DNA of 64,000 nt from Nigrospora sphaerica (lineage: Eukaryota > Ascomycota > Sordariomycetes > Amphisphaeriales > Apiosporaceae), in the NCBI GenBank assembly GCA_018287875.1, contig JAGVVL010000018.1, positions 372,001-436,000 of the forward strand, written 5' to 3'. The notes beneath the pieces are model-generated. The model searched no databases. It had not been told where the DNA came from and saw nothing but the letters and a program-made list of their open reading frames with translations. The position numbers were made by a program, and so were the translations under genes. Below, piece by piece: positions 22,414 through 34,194 of the stretch (position 1 is the stretch's first letter; each line of letters begins with the position of its first letter).

Positions 22414-23160
22414 ATGCACTACTTTATCCTTCTTTTCGTTGCTCTTATTGCTGACGTAGCTTCGGGGCAACACACCGACGACGATCCCAGCAAATCTGTT
22501 GAACCAATCTTGTTTTCTAAGGTCTCGCCGTTCGAACCATGGACGGGATACTTCCAAGGCGAAAAGTCGCCCAGAAACCAACAGGCCAACGACTTCTGCA
22601 GCCAACTCAGTCCGTCTCCCAAGAACCAGGGATGGTTGGTCAATCAAGCATACTGCTACAGACAAGACCACACCAAGAGTTCCTTCAAGGTCGATTGTGC
22701 CGCCAAAGCGCAGCCACTGCAAACTTCCCGAGACCACCGGCTCCAATGTGGCCAAGGCCTAATGTGTACCGAGTTCCACGAGCAGACCCAGGTCGGTCAG
22801 GACGGCTGGGACGTTGTCTGCGTTCCCTGGGTGTACTTTCGTCAATTCCCAGTTCTGAGCGGACTCACGATATGCAGTTCCTACTACAGGAACGACCGCC
22901 AGGATAACAAAGCCGTCAATATCACGTTACAGACCACCGTGCTCGACACCCAGAAGCTCAATCGAATCCCGCCGCTGGAGGTCTATTATCGATTAGATGA
23001 CGGGGCTTCAGTTGGCACATGGCGAAGATTTGACCCGGTTGTGGAGTCGGGAATCATTACCGTGCCTCATGGCTCCCAGGCTCAAGCATGCGTCACACCT
23101 GACCAAGGGTCTGACGATATTGCTTTCGTTAATCTGGTCGGTTTAACTATTCTCGATTGA
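22414..23160 (+). CDS. Cysteine-rich secreted protein B (candidate effector)
   Basis: 248 residues without introns. The signal peptide MHYFILLFVALIADVASGQ ends near residue 19. Eight cysteines lie at 62, 81, 95, 112, 118, 136, 154 and 226. The central spacing Cys81-x13-Cys-x16-Cys-Gly-x4-Cys-x17-Cys nearly repeats that of the protein at 6548-7312, and both continue with a beta-rich second half and a C-terminal hydrophobic strand (FVNLVGLTI against YVETVGF). There is one likely N-glycan site (NITL at 169). Unlike protein A it has no dibasic site after the signal peptide. No named family is recognised. Role as an effector or wall protein is inference from secretion, size and cysteines. Confidence 0.78.
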   Translation: MHYFILLFVALIADVASGQHTDDDPSKSVEPILFSKVSPFEPWTGYFQGEKSPRNQQANDFCSQLSPSPKNQGWLVNQAYCYRQDHTKSSFKVDCAAKAQPLQTSRDHRLQCGQGLMCTEFHEQTQVGQDGWDVVCVPWVYFRQFPVLSGLTICSSYYRNDRQDNKAVNITLQTTVLDTQKLNRIPPLEVYYRLDDGASVGTWRRFDPVVESGIITVPHGSQAQACVTPDQGSDDIAFVNLVGLTILD

Positions 23161-24760
23161 GCCAGGGACTACTGCTGCTAGATAGTTGGGACCGGGCAGT
23201 TCTGACAGGGCGTGAGGGTGGTGCAGGCGTCGGGAAGGCCGAGGGCTGACACCGATTGCTCACACGAAAGGTTGGAGCGACGCATTACGCAACGCATATT
23301 TAACCTTGTCACCACTCGTTTTCATAGCAGTCCCCCTTTATAGGGTCCATCCCACTAAAATGCGAATCATTTAATTTCTCCTCCAATATAGCTGCCTTCA
23401 TTCGCCAAGGTGTCCATCCGCCGTTCTTGCAAGTCTTTTGAGGGCATTGCAAACTCTAAACTGATTAAACTGTTGTGGCAGTAGCAGTGTAGGGGTACTT
23501 ACTGTTACTGTAAGTCAGACGACGCTGCGGGGATTCTTCCCGTGTGAGTAGCCCCCAAAACTGATAACCCAGTGGGGACACACACACGCCTGCGATGTAC
23601 TTTGGACGGAGGAGCAGCGCCCGGTTTTGATTAATGTACGGTGCACGGGGTTTGATCACGGCTGGCGCCGCGACAGAGCGGACCGCCAACCGTCCCGCCG
23701 TCACAGGATTGGTTGAGGGTGCCGTTCCATGGCATCGGTAAGGGATGCCCTCGGCCCAATGGCAGGATGCCGCCCAGTGTTGTTGGTTTGTGGTTATGCG
23801 GGAATGCTTTCTTGCGTACGCTGCCGTGATTGCTCGTTGATGCAGGTGCCATCACGCCGTCCGGATCCGGTTTCGGAGCGGTCGAGGCGGCCACGCTTCC
23901 CAGAGGCAGGATGTCGCCCGGTCATCTTACCAAGGTGGCGTTATCGCTATCGCAATGCAGACTGTTGGCGCAGGCTGTTTTCTTCGCAGGAGACGTGCCG
24001 AGTTCCCTGCGTGCTTCCCTTCCCATGTTCCTGGAAGCCACTCTCTGGAAACTCGGCTTTTCGCATGAGGTGCCTCGACCCTGGCTGGACATTCACCGGC
24101 AGTCCGCGATTCATGACTTTGCATATTTCTCTCACCACAGCGAACGGCTGTCTCACCCTCTCTTGCTCCTCGTCCCGTGGATGTATTCTGTCTGTGCCAC
24201 TTCTTTTGTTACTATGCCTCAGTAGCACACCGTTCCATAAATGACCCCTGGTTCACGTGCCATCCTTACTGACAGGCCCGCGGCACGTCACCCGACCATA
24301 CTCCGCAAGAATCTGGCCCACCTTCAGGTGCTATGCAGTCCGGCGCTTGCTGAGCGGTGACCACCGCGGTAAATCCGGAGACCGTGCCCCGTGTGTATAT
24401 TGTGAATCGAAGTCGTGGCGGCGGCCCGGGCGGGTCGTACCACAGGATCGTCCTGACAAGCATCTTGCGCACCTTCATGAGCGTCGGGTTTGACCGGACC
24501 GCCGTGGAGCGCCTCGGGGCTGCTTGGCGTTGTTTGGAAGCAGGGTACTTTTGCATGATGCCTGGAGGGATAACCTGGAATTTCGCTGCCCAGCCCTTAA
24601 AGTGCGTTTCTGGGTTGGTCTGCAGATAGCTTAACCGTCACCTATTTCTCCCCGGTTAGATACCCGTGCCATGCAGTCGTTATTGTCGCCGGCCGGTTTT
24701 AGAGCTTCGAGCCATGATTGCCCCTGTTGCAAGGGGTAAAAAAAGAACGACGAAACAAAA
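23161..24760. other. Intergenic with uncertain frames
   Basis: The frame 24357-24629 (plus) contains a cysteine-bearing end (EAGYFCMMPGGITWNF) but has no ATG and a stop just upstream, so it could only be a last exon. Longer frames at 23729-24244 overlap in several registers and none stands out. No repeat was found. Confidence 0.35.
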
Positions 24761-24879
24761 ACATACAACACCGAGGATTCCCAGGTCGTCACCGACCCTA
24801 GTACTAATTCGGCGCTTTCCAGCTTATCTATGGGAGAGCGGACGGGATCCCGAGTTTTCTGGAAGCTATGGTCGTATGT
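24761..24879 (-). rRNA. 5S ribosomal RNA gene, copy 2
   Basis: The reverse complement is identical over all 119 nt to the 5S gene at 11330-11448, including the changed but still paired helix II. On its own strand it is followed by five T and a further T-run, a polymerase III stop. Flanks are unrelated to those of copy 1, so this is an independent dispersed locus rather than a recent segmental copy. Confidence 0.9.
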
Positions 24880-25794
24880 GCATGAAAAGTTTGTTGAAAG
24901 ACTACATATCGTCAAACTTCAAAAGCGAACGCGGTCTTTCTGCAACCTCGTGTTGCAACTTGACCTTGCCACTGCCGCGCGCGCACATATATGGGAACCT
25001 CCTCTACCCATTTATTTCCTCCTTTTTCTTTTCTCTTTATTAAAATACTTAATGATATTCACATGGGTTCAATACCCAGGCCACCCCCAGTGGGCTCGTT
25101 ACTGCCGTCCCATTTGCGCCAAGCGATCGCGACTGATCGACGGCCATCTCTCTCTTGTGCGGCTGGCACGATAAAGGAGGGCCATTCCTTGCGTGGCGCA
25201 TGTTGCTCAAAGATGCTGCTTCTTTCAGTGAAGGGCGAGTCCGCACGTCCCACGAGCACGCCCAATGAACAGTACTCAGGGTCGACGCCCGTCAAGGCTG
25301 CGGGTGCTGGTCGGCTCAAGCCAAGACCAGAGAAGTCAATGCGAGGTATCACGGCCCATTTCGGACTATCTCGCCACGTGACTAACGGCTCACCTGCGCT
25401 GCCAAACTCCAGTTGATTAAATGTGTTCGCCTGCCGAGGGTTACGAGTTCCTTCCGGGGCGCACGGGTGGAAATACTAACCAGGTGAAAAGGCGAGGATG
25501 CCTAGGGTACAAGGGCGGCATGCGTACGCACGTAGTAGACTCGGGTGATTTTGAGGCGCGCAGCCGGGAATCAAAGGGTGCTCCCATGTATGAATCACCA
25601 GTCTCTAGAAGTAAATGAAGTACGAGGTCGAGATGGCCTGCGGCCTCGGCAGCGCCATGTGGTGGGAGAGCCATTTCTTTAATTAACTTATGACACTCAT
25701 GACTGACTACAATCTACGGCGATAAAATTCCGATCGTCAGCCCTCTGAATCGATTTCGATGGTCACTCTGCCTTTTTAAAGAGTCGTAGAACTA
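24880..25794. other. Intergenic, no supported gene
   Basis: Frames at 24991-25416 and 25421-25618 show no motif. The region ends at the TA target of the next transposon. Confidence 0.4.
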
Positions 25795-27740
25795 AGCTCG
25801 AGCACCCCTTCGAGCGCCAGCCCCTTCGAGCGCCAGCCCCTTCGCGCGCCACTGGTTTCAGCCATGCCTCACGACGACCCCTGCAGACAAAAACACGAAT
25901 ATCTCGGGCGCCAGGATAGATATGAGCAAGCAGTTTAGCTTCAAGAGATCACGATACACTCTTCTACCTCTTCATCATCATCTTCATCCCAATCCTCCAG
26001 GTCTATCCAGTCCCCTTGGCCTGTAGGCTCGTCCGAGCTGTCCGGCAGCACCCCCATCTCCCTTTTGACCCTCCTGACGTCTGACATCTGCACGAAGCGC
26101 TCCTGAGCGGTCGGCCTTACTCTACGACGCTTCTAGGGCCTCTGCCGTTCCAGGGCAGCCGCCAATTGGTCTCGTTCGTGTGTAAGGCTGGCGATTTGAG
26201 CGTAACTATCGTCAAGGGCCTTGCAGAGCTTCCTCGTGAGGAACCGGAAAGTCGGCTTGCTATAGGCTGGCTCCATCCTACGTAGGTCTCTGGCGATGCC
26301 ATTCAATTGACGTGCGCTCCTTGGGGTCTGGAACACCACCGCAGACATCGCAGCCAGCGTATCGACCTCTGGATCCCTTAGTTCTGGTATTCTGGGTCGT
26401 TCTTCAAGGTCCTAGTCTCGCTGCCGCGCTAGTCGGCTGTTGAGGGCCTTAAACCGGTCCCTAGGAAAGATACCAGTTGCAATCCAGCCTGCTGCGATAT
26501 TTAAAGGCGTGAAGGCCTCCTTCCTGGCCTTATTCCAGGCCTCCAGGAACTATGGCTTATTTGGAGTCATCGTGAGGCTGGAGGCGCACGCCTCACGCAG
26601 CTTAGTGTGGTATGCCCTCTTCAATACCGAAAAGGAGCCCAGATCCAGGGGCTGAAGCACCTGGGAGGTGTGCGCTGGCAGGAAATCCAGCCAGACCTTC
26701 GCCTTAAGGCAAGTTAACATGAAGGCCTCGTTAACGTGGCTCCCATAGCCGTCCAGGATAAGATACCTCCAGCCACCGTGGCGGGGCCTCGTTTCTGGCA
26801 GAAACACCTCCTTTAGCCAGCGCAGGGCTATTGAATTATTAGTCCAGCCGCTTTTCGAGGTGCAGAAATGCCAGTCCACGAAGTCCTCGTTGTTCACTTG
26901 GTTTACGAACAATTGCTGTTAGACCTCAGCGCCCTTAAAGATGACCAGGGGCGGCAGAACGCGGCTATCAGCGCTAACGTACTCCAGGATCGTCACCCAC
27001 TCCCGATTTCCAGGATCCATGGTGTAGATTTTCCTCACGGCGGCTGGGCCGATAACCAAAGGGTTATCTCCAAGCCCAATCATGCTGCCAATCTCGTCCA
27101 CGTTGTAGGTGTCCTCTAGCAACACCTCCGCGAGCTTAGGGTGGTCCAGACAATCGAAAAACTCCACGATATTAGTGCGCGAAGCGCCGTTAACGCGTAG
27201 AAAGTCGATGCCGGTGGCTCGGATAGACCTGACCTCTAGATAGCGGCGAAAAAACGCGACGTGCTAATGTTTACCAAGGTGATTTTGGCCTCCAGACTGA
27301 CGATAGATCCGTAGCGCGTACAGGCGAAAACGGCTGTGCGGTGGTGCCCAGCCTAGTCTGGCTTATAACAACACTTAGTCGACTAGTTGTTGTTCCTGGA
27401 TTGGTGATAGGGACTGCCTCTCGGCGTTGAACTCCTTTCGAGTTATCGTGCCCTTAATGCGGCGCCTCAAATAGTCCTTGGAGACATGGAACTGCTTGGC
27501 GGTGGCTCTGATGGACTTGCCGGCGGTGATCTCCGCCAAGGCAAGCTCCAGCTGGTCTGGATCCATTTCGATACCTTCACGAGAAAGAGCAGAAGATAAC
27601 GATTCTATCGAACTATCCACTATGGCTGTAGGCTAAGTGTGTGGCTAAATATCGTGGAGTGACATGGACGGAAGCATCGTGAGGCATGGCTGAAACCGGT
27701 GGCGCGCGAAGGGGCTGGCGCTCGAAGGGGTGCTCGAGCT
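25795..27740 (-). mobile_element. Fot1/Pogo-type DNA transposon, family B, complete
   Basis: Both ends are present: agctcgagcaccccttcgag at 25795 and its complement ending at 27740, with TA at 25793-25794 and 27741-27742. The inverted repeats continue through gcgcgccac and tttcagccatgcctcacg. The left repeat carries one extra 17-bp unit (gagcgccagccccttc-like) that the right lacks. Length 1946 bp. One transposase gene on the minus strand. Confidence 0.93.
25941..27620 (-). pseudogene. Fot1/Pogo transposase, family B, with internal stops
   Basis: It starts MDSSIESLSSALSREGIEMD with a psq-type helix-turn-helix (KSIRATAKQFHVSKDYLRRR). The DDE domain has TYNVDEIGSMIGLGDNPLVI (first Asp), YLILDGYGSHV (second) and LQPLDLGSF (third), all intact. 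The tail has a coiled coil (TLTHERDQL-like), the block KRRRVRPTAQERFVQMSDV and an acidic end closing with TGA at 25941. Stops between these pieces (for example after IFKGAEV) stand where glutamine is expected. A second gene is not present. Confidence 0.88.
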
Positions 27741-27742
27741 TA

Positions 27743-30283
27743 TAATTATTTCCAAACACAACCCGCAACATAAAAGAACCTCTCTTTATCGATAAATAGC
27801 TCTTCGATGTTGAGAAAGGCGTCAGTGTATGTCTTCCCGATCGAAGCATACGAGAAGTAACTCACCGTCTGGTACGGTGATACCCGGAGAGACCATGTGC
27901 CCTTTGCTCAACGCGGCTCGGTTTTGCAGCCAGGGGTTCCGGCCCCGTCCGCCTTCTCGGTCGCGCGGCTGCTGTGCAGGTTGTAGCTGTGGCGCTTCCG
28001 CTCGCGGCCCTTCTCCAAAAATGGGGGGAACCCCCTTCTCCATTCGTCGACGTTGTTGCCGGCCATTTTCGAGGCGCTTACTTCACGGAGGGCCGCAGCA
28101 AACAGGCGGCAGCGTGTTCGGTCACTGTGACGCTCACGACGATGTTTCAAGTCGGAGGACGGCTGTGTTGGGTGGGACGACTGCTTGGGATTGACGTGAA
28201 ATTCCAACTCCAGCTGGCACGCTGCCAACAATAATGAAAAACCAGCCAATTGGCGCTTGCGGTGCCGGATAACTTCCCTGTCCGTCGGCTCGTGGACTTC
28301 CATTTGTGAAGTGTTGTAGTTGTTGAGATGAAGTCACTTTGTGCGGCAGCGGAGGTTGGTCGCTAAAAAGACGCTTGGGCTGCGTGTGTGGAGATGGCAA
28401 AAAGGACGCTTGGACTGAACCAACCGTGGCCGCAAAACGGCTGAACTCAACTCGCCACCCACGCCATCTGTTTTCCCCACGCCGATCCCATGTCACTAAA
28501 ACCGCTACCCGCCCGCCATCAAACTGTATTCTGACTTCATGGCTCCGAACAAATCGAAGTGTGGGGGTCGAGAGCTCGTCAATGGTGGGTTTGTGAGCGT
28601 TAGGCGGCTGGGCGGGATTTCCAGGTAGGTGTGTAATAAGTACTCTAACACTCTGCAAGTCAGAAATTCCCGCATCTTCGACTGCTTCGGCCACCTGCAT
28701 GTTTCCAGAGGCTTCCACTGGCGAACCAACTGGAAATGATGTAGGCCAGCTACTGAAGACGGCGGAATAGGTATGCGTTGTACATAGCTAAACCTAACGC
28801 ACTGTACAGGTTTTCCCCATTTGGGTGCAAGTGCTATTCGTGAAGCTCCTTTGACGCAGGGCCCGTTCAATCCTTGGGATTCCAGACTTAGTAGGCCACA
28901 GTAGTTTCAGTAATCAACAGGTTCTGCGCTGCGGCTGTGTACACCCGGCCCAGACGGCAATGCATAGACGACCACCTTCGTCCTGTCTGCCATCCATGCG
29001 ATCACTCGAAAAACTGCGCAACATGGTAACCGGCGCTTGGATGCGAGATTGGCCGTGGCCGCCGTGATGCTGTACAGATACGACGGGTGAACTGAAGAGG
29101 ATGTGATGAGCCGGGGTGGCAGGCACTTTCAGACAGCCGCCATACTTTCACCAGCTGGCATGTGTGACAAGTGCATCCCAGCACAACTACACAGTATTTT
29201 TACCACCTGCACACCTGTGTTTCTACGGCTACTGCCACTGCACCAAGTACGTTGAGCCAAGAAGCTTCCCTCCGCATGCAAAAGGCGGGGGTGATGTCTC
29301 GGACCCATCACGGAGAATGCCGCGAACGTGAAGTGCAATGAAAGTTATTCATTTCGTGACCCCCATCTCCCCATTCCCTCGGCCGGGGACCCCATGATTG
29401 ATTGCTGTCCCATGCACGAGGCTAAATTCCATCTGCGAATGCTCTCGTATGGAGCCGCAGGCCATGATCTGGATGCCGGACTTCCTTCCGTACGTGCATG
29501 CTACAGGCCAAACAGCACTTCACTTCAGCGGCAACCCAGTGTGGCATAAGTCACCGCTCTCGTGTAAGGGATCCATACGATATGGGTGTCCGTAAGCATG
29601 ATGCCGAACGATTCGCTGCGGCCATGGTCCGATGGGTGCGGTGAGTCCGGTGTACAGCCTCCCTCACGCGTGTATCTATCTGACGGGCTGACCAATCCTG
29701 CCCTGCGCTCGATAGCAACCCTCCGACTCCTTTCCCTCCCCCTTTTTCGTTTTCTGCAAATAATTGGAGATTTTATAGTGTACCAATTCTGTAGTCATAT
29801 GACCTGCACCATGGCAGTTCTTGGCCGGTCTGCGAACCGAGGTAAAGATATTCCTCGGCGGGGTAGGCATGCGGCCAAGAAGAGGAAACAGCAGAGCACT
29901 TTTATGTCGGCGAAACATATGCATAGCCCAACGCAACGAGCTCCTGGAATAGAATGGGACCAAGAAGGCAACTATCAAACGCGCTGTAGCCATAGGGCGT
30001 CCTCAATATAAAACAGGACTAGTCAAAAGTGTCGGTTGATTCATAATACTGATACAGGTAGCGCTTGAATCCAGCTCTACGCTCCAACACTAATCTAGCA
30101 GATCACGCTTCAGTCCCCGCAGGCAGGACTCTAAGCACCCGGGGAAGCGATCGCAGGTAGACTTTTCAAAGTACCAACAGTCTAGTGTGCCAGACAGGGT
30201 GAACGCAGGGAAAGAAACAGGAAGGCAGAGCAAATGGGACCGGGATGACTTTCGGGTCTATGGGGATAAAGCTAATTGACTCC
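27743..30283. other. Intergenic, one weak coding candidate
   Basis: A minus frame at 28134-28718 (194 residues) contains FVRSHEVRIQFDGGRVAVLV and WRGWRVEFSRFAATVG, which read more protein-like than the surroundings, but its C-terminal half is low-complexity and it overlaps another frame at 28505-28870. I cannot assign it. Nothing else was recognised. Confidence 0.35.
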
Positions 30284-30985
30284 TTAGGGTTCCTTAGATT
30301 TCACGCTTTTGGCGCTCGAAAGAGAAGCGCCCTGACTCGTGTCCACTATCGGCGGCCCTAGATAGTCAAGAAACACCTTGCCACAGTGCTTGATGTGGCC
30401 CTCGTTGTCGTACCTAGCCTCGATGGTAGCCCTCGTGAACCTGGTCCGATGCAACTTCCGCCAGTAGTAGAGGCAATGGACGATGTGCCAGGTGTTGGTG
30501 GTGTAGTAGAGCTCGCGCGTGTCGGCCAACAATCCCACCTCGGACGGCACCAGGGGGACGGTGCCGTTGTTATCGGCAAAGTAGTCCCAAGCGCCGTCGG
30601 GCCCAGGCCCCGCCCGGTTGAACTCGGCCGTCAGCTCGTCGTCGCGGCACCGGTCCGGTAGCCAGGCCGAGGCCAGCAGGTCGTACTTGCAGCCCATGGC
30701 GACGGCTTCGGCGGCTGAGCTGCCGCACGCGCATACATTGTCCCGGTTGGTGGTTGTGTGTTCGAACCCCCGACGTGAAAGATCAGCCAGCCCGTAGAAA
30801 GCAAGGCCTACGACACACAACCTCAGGGCCATGGCCGAGCCATCTAGGACCGAGCATCTCGAGCCTCTGGGAACACGATGCTCGTCCAGACGTTCCGCTT
30901 CTCCGTCGCCGTCACCGAGCCACTGCTCCTCGGGCTTTTCCTTGTTTGTGATTCTGTGGTAGAGGGCTGCCAGGGGGGATGGCAT
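30284..30985 (-). CDS. UstYa-like (DUF3328-related) single-pass membrane protein
   Basis: 233 residues from the ATG at 30985; the frame is open further upstream, but this start gives a normal length with a hydrophobic helix at 52-68. The lumenal part has GCKYDLLASAWLPDRCRDDE and then two His-x-x-His-Cys motifs, HIVHC (167-171) and HIKHC (197-201). Paired HxxHC motifs mark UstYa-type proteins, oxidases acting in fungal ribosomal-peptide and other secondary pathways, which probably bind copper. This protein lacks the LRQxxMC stretch that follows in classical UstYa, so it is a relative rather than a certain member. It lies 1.4 kb from a prolyl-4-hydroxylase in the same direction and 3.2 kb from the repeat peptide gene, which makes a shared peptide pathway possible. 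Confidence 0.65.
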   Translation of the reverse strand: MPSPLAALYHRITNKEKPEEQWLGDGDGEAERLDEHRVPRGSRCSVLDGSAMALRLCVVGLAFYGLADLSRRGFEHTTTNRDNVCACGSSAAEAVAMGCKYDLLASAWLPDRCRDDELTAEFNRAGPGPDGAWDYFADNNGTVPLVPSEVGLLADTRELYYTTNTWHIVHCLYYWRKLHRTRFTRATIEARYDNEGHIKHCGKVFLDYLGPPIVDTSQGASLSSAKSVKSKEP

Positions 30986-32370
30986 TTTGAATATGCGGTT
31001 GTGCTCTGGGACAACGTCAGCAACTCCTCCTACCATACGCAGTGTACAATAAGACTTACATGCACGGAGCAGTGGAAATACAGAAGAAGCCGACTTTTTG
31101 GGTAGTTCGGTCACGGTATGGAAGGATCCGCGATGGCCAGGAAGTATGAAACACCCGAGGTGGGAGATGCCGTATATGAATTCTGACTCGGCCACTCGAA
31201 AGCCTTGGGTTCTTGGGAGATTCGGCATCGTCATGATCTCGAGGTCGAAAGGGGCAGGTCGGCACGGTCAAGTGCGGGGTAAATCGCCTCAAGTGTCATC
31301 GCATCCCCGTGAGGACGTGATTCATGATGACGGACGGGTATGAGGGTAGCCAGCCGGCGCGTAGTTTTGGAACTGCCTGAAGTCAAATGCGGGCGCTGCG
31401 CGCTGACGGCGAAAACCTACAGCCGAGCGGTGAAGATGCCCATGTACTGAAATGGTACTTTCGGTCCAGGAACACGGAGGGCCACTTTTACCCCAAACGC
31501 CCAGATAGAGGGTCCACGTAGATCGCAACCCTTGCGGCGCATACCCGTTGGCGACTCAAGTCTCAGCCAGCATGCCCGCTAGCGAGTCAGTGCTCAGCCG
31601 GCACAGGAATAGGCAGAGATACAAGAGGAGGCAGAGGCGCATCAGACGGGAAAGGAAGACTTTAAGTTTCTGACAACCACGGATGGACAACGGCCACCGC
31701 GGGTCTGCTCCATGGTACGTACGAAATGCAAGGGATGGATTACCCGCTTGCATCCCTTGTTCCACCAAGCCCTACGACCACCTCTGCCTGGGCTCTTGTC
31801 TAACAAGACCCGACCACTTGTGCGCTGACAAATGCACAATTTGCCGAGGCGCCATTTCGTCAACTACAGTCCTAGGCGCCCGTCAGATCGAGCGCAGACG
31901 GATACGAGTTCGCCGTGGCCCTCATTCGTCAACACGGGCCAGGATGGCACGGATACTGCCGTCCTACCCCTTCCCAGCTTTCACTAACCCTTTTCGCTCA
32001 AGCCAGTCGGAAGACGAGGACTCGTCGGACAACACCACGATCTGCATGACAACCATGCAATTACGGGAAAAACCAAGAGGCTTCGTGTTCCCGTGCGGAC
32101 CGTCTGTACTTTCTTTTCCTTTAGAGAACCGGCTAAAATAGCAAGTTGCCGCCGGCAAGGGGGTGAGTGGGTATCGGGGCCTGGCTGTTGGACAAACATG
32201 GGTAGCGTACGCTGACTACGAATGGAAAGTGAAAAAGCCTCTTACTAAAGACGGATGCCGGCGGCATTGCTTCCATTCAACACTACAAGGGCCACTGCTC
32301 AAAAGTACCACGTCGCGACAACGAGACGTATTGCTATATCGTCAATACGCGGCCTCCGCCACGAGTCATC
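30986..32370. other. Intergenic, no supported gene
   Basis: The frame 31683-32141 (plus) has some cysteines and an acidic patch but no recognisable domain. No repeats were seen. Confidence 0.4.
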
Positions 32371-33269
32371 TCAGTCCAGGGTCCAGATGTTCAGACCCGT
32401 TTTCACACCGTTCTGCGGGGGCAGCCCCGCGTGGAGCATGCGATCGTCCCCGATGCGATGCGAATCGATGTTTTTCCAAAACAGGGCATTCCCCGGAATG
32501 GCCCGCACCGTCAGTGCGTTGGCGTCGTCGCAGTCGACAAACTGGCACCACTTCCGGTCCTCCCGGGCCCAGTCCACGGCCAGGCGCGGGAAGCTCGTGC
32601 CGCAGCTGTCGCAGCTGGCCTCGAGGATGGCGAAGATGGTGGTGACGCGATCCATCCGGTGGGGCGGCACCACGTCGTAGAAGTGGTCCAAGTGCGGTCG
32701 GTACTGCTGGCCGGCGCGGTAACGCGTCAGCTGTAGGGATTCGACGCTGCGCGTGGGCGCAAACCCCTGCAGCGCCGCCGCGCGCGCCGTGATGCGCACC
32801 ACGATGGGGTCGTCCTCGGGCAGGAACGCCGTCGAGCTCGTGCGTACCGCGTCGGGAAGGCTCGTGCCGTTGTCAAACTTGACCGTGGACGGCTCAAAGA
32901 AGGGCGTGCTATAAAAGAAGGAGCACCGCGGTTAGCTGTTTGCTCGCCGTCTGTACTCACGCGAGCGAGGGGGGGAGGGGCAGGCACGCACCCGAGGCTG
33001 AGCAGGTAGTCTCTCTCGTGCTTTGGGATGAAGTCCACGATGTAGATCATCAGCGGGTCGTAGGAGAGGACGCGGATGCTGTACCCCGTCTCCGGGTAGT
33101 GCGCCGCCACGTAGGAATAGAGGTGCGGCCAGAGGGAGTTGACGGCGGTTGCGTATAGGGACGTAACAACGGGGTACGCCCGGGGCCATAGCATGGAGAA
33201 GAGCGGAACCGCCAGGGCCGCGATGGACAAGGAGTACCAAACCGAAGGCTTGCTCAGATAGGTCATCAT
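32371..33269 (-). CDS. Membrane-anchored prolyl-4-hydroxylase (2-oxoglutarate/Fe(II) dioxygenase)
   Basis: Two exons, 33269-32992 and 32908-32371, with an 83-nt intron (gtgcgt to ttatag), give 271 residues. Residues 10-30 form a hydrophobic signal anchor, placing the enzyme in the ER or Golgi lumen. The catalytic domain covers about 70-270. His165 and Asp167 (RPHLDHFYD), His252 (RMLHAGLP) and the oxoglutarate-binding Lys262 (GVKTGLNIW) are all present, so activity is likely. Such enzymes hydroxylate proline in secreted peptides using oxygen, oxoglutarate and Fe(II). The start codon faces that of the repeat peptide gene at 34195 across 925 bp, so the two may share a promoter region. That the proline-rich precursor is its substrate is inference; general collagen-like or wall substrates are alternatives. 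Confidence 0.9.
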
Positions 33270-34085
33270 GGTGAAGAGGTTTCAGCAAAGAAGTACTGTG
33301 AAGATAGGGCTTTGCGGGAGATTACGTGTTTCTGGCTTGCAGGAGAGAAGCCATGGGAAAGCATAGGAAACCTCGTGTGCTTTATTTGCCATTCCCTTTT
33401 CGTAGCAGTGGCTACCTCGCACGGAATTGACGTGGATTCCCACGCTCGCTTGGGTGATAAGCTCCTCTCGGAGTCGCATAACGATGTCCGCGAAACCCCT
33501 CCTGGTTGCCCGTCCAGACTCTGAGCCCAGGCGGTAACGACTGCCTACATCTTCCCAGTGGCCAGCCCAATGCGTACGCTGGATTTGACTCTCTGTAACC
33601 CCTCATTGCGTACTATCCCCGTTATCATGGTGGGGAGCGTACTTAAGGTTCGTCCGTCAAACGGACGTGGTCCACTATAGGCACCTGGGGATGCTATACT
33701 GCGCGCGATTCATGTGACGGCTTTTGCCCCATAAAATTAGATATTTATAAGTGACGGTAAAACACATCCCGCGGGATCCGTTCCGTCTACATGGAATTCT
33801 AGGTTCAACCCACGGGTTACGGGATGCTGTGCTCTGTCAGAGCGGTGTGATGACTTTTAGCGCTGCTGACAGAACAGAAGGTTCAACTTCGTCTGATCTA
33901 TCATGCATGTCTACAGTAGTGATACTATGCTTCTATGCTGTAGTGAGAATGTCCACCGGCGGTCTGTCGTACCCTCTAAGGACGGGGATTGCGGCATCCA
34001 ACTGAGAAATGCACGAAGCTGTGGAAAGTCCTTTCCCAACAGAGATACTTTCGCCGATATGTTGAAGTTTGAGGGTTCCTCCGTC
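33270..34085. promoter_or_regulatory. Divergent intergenic region between hydroxylase and repeat-peptide genes
   Basis: No coding frame looks real. This interval separates two start codons pointing away from each other and would hold the promoters of both genes. No transcription-factor site is claimed. Confidence 0.4.
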
Positions 34086-34093
34086 TATATAAG
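34086..34093 (+). promoter_or_regulatory. TATA box of the repeat-peptide gene
   Basis: TATATAAG lies 102 bases before the ATG at 34195, a normal distance in fungi, and is followed by a C/A-rich leader with tccc and cacatctt stretches. A strong TATA box suits a gene that is highly induced. Confidence 0.6.
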
Positions 34094-34194
34094 GCCGGAG
34101 TGCCCGCCGTTTCAGACACATAAATCATCCCATTTATCACCAGGACCTGCAGTAAAAACATCCTTATCCCACAATCACATCTTCCGCATTTACA

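Noticed and set aside
24357..24629. 90-residue cysteine-bearing frame
   Set aside because: No ATG, a stop immediately upstream and no convincing upstream exon.
25055..25085. tRNA-like gggttcaataccc (B-box and T-stem)
   Set aside because: No matching acceptor stem, D-arm or anticodon arm can be found upstream.
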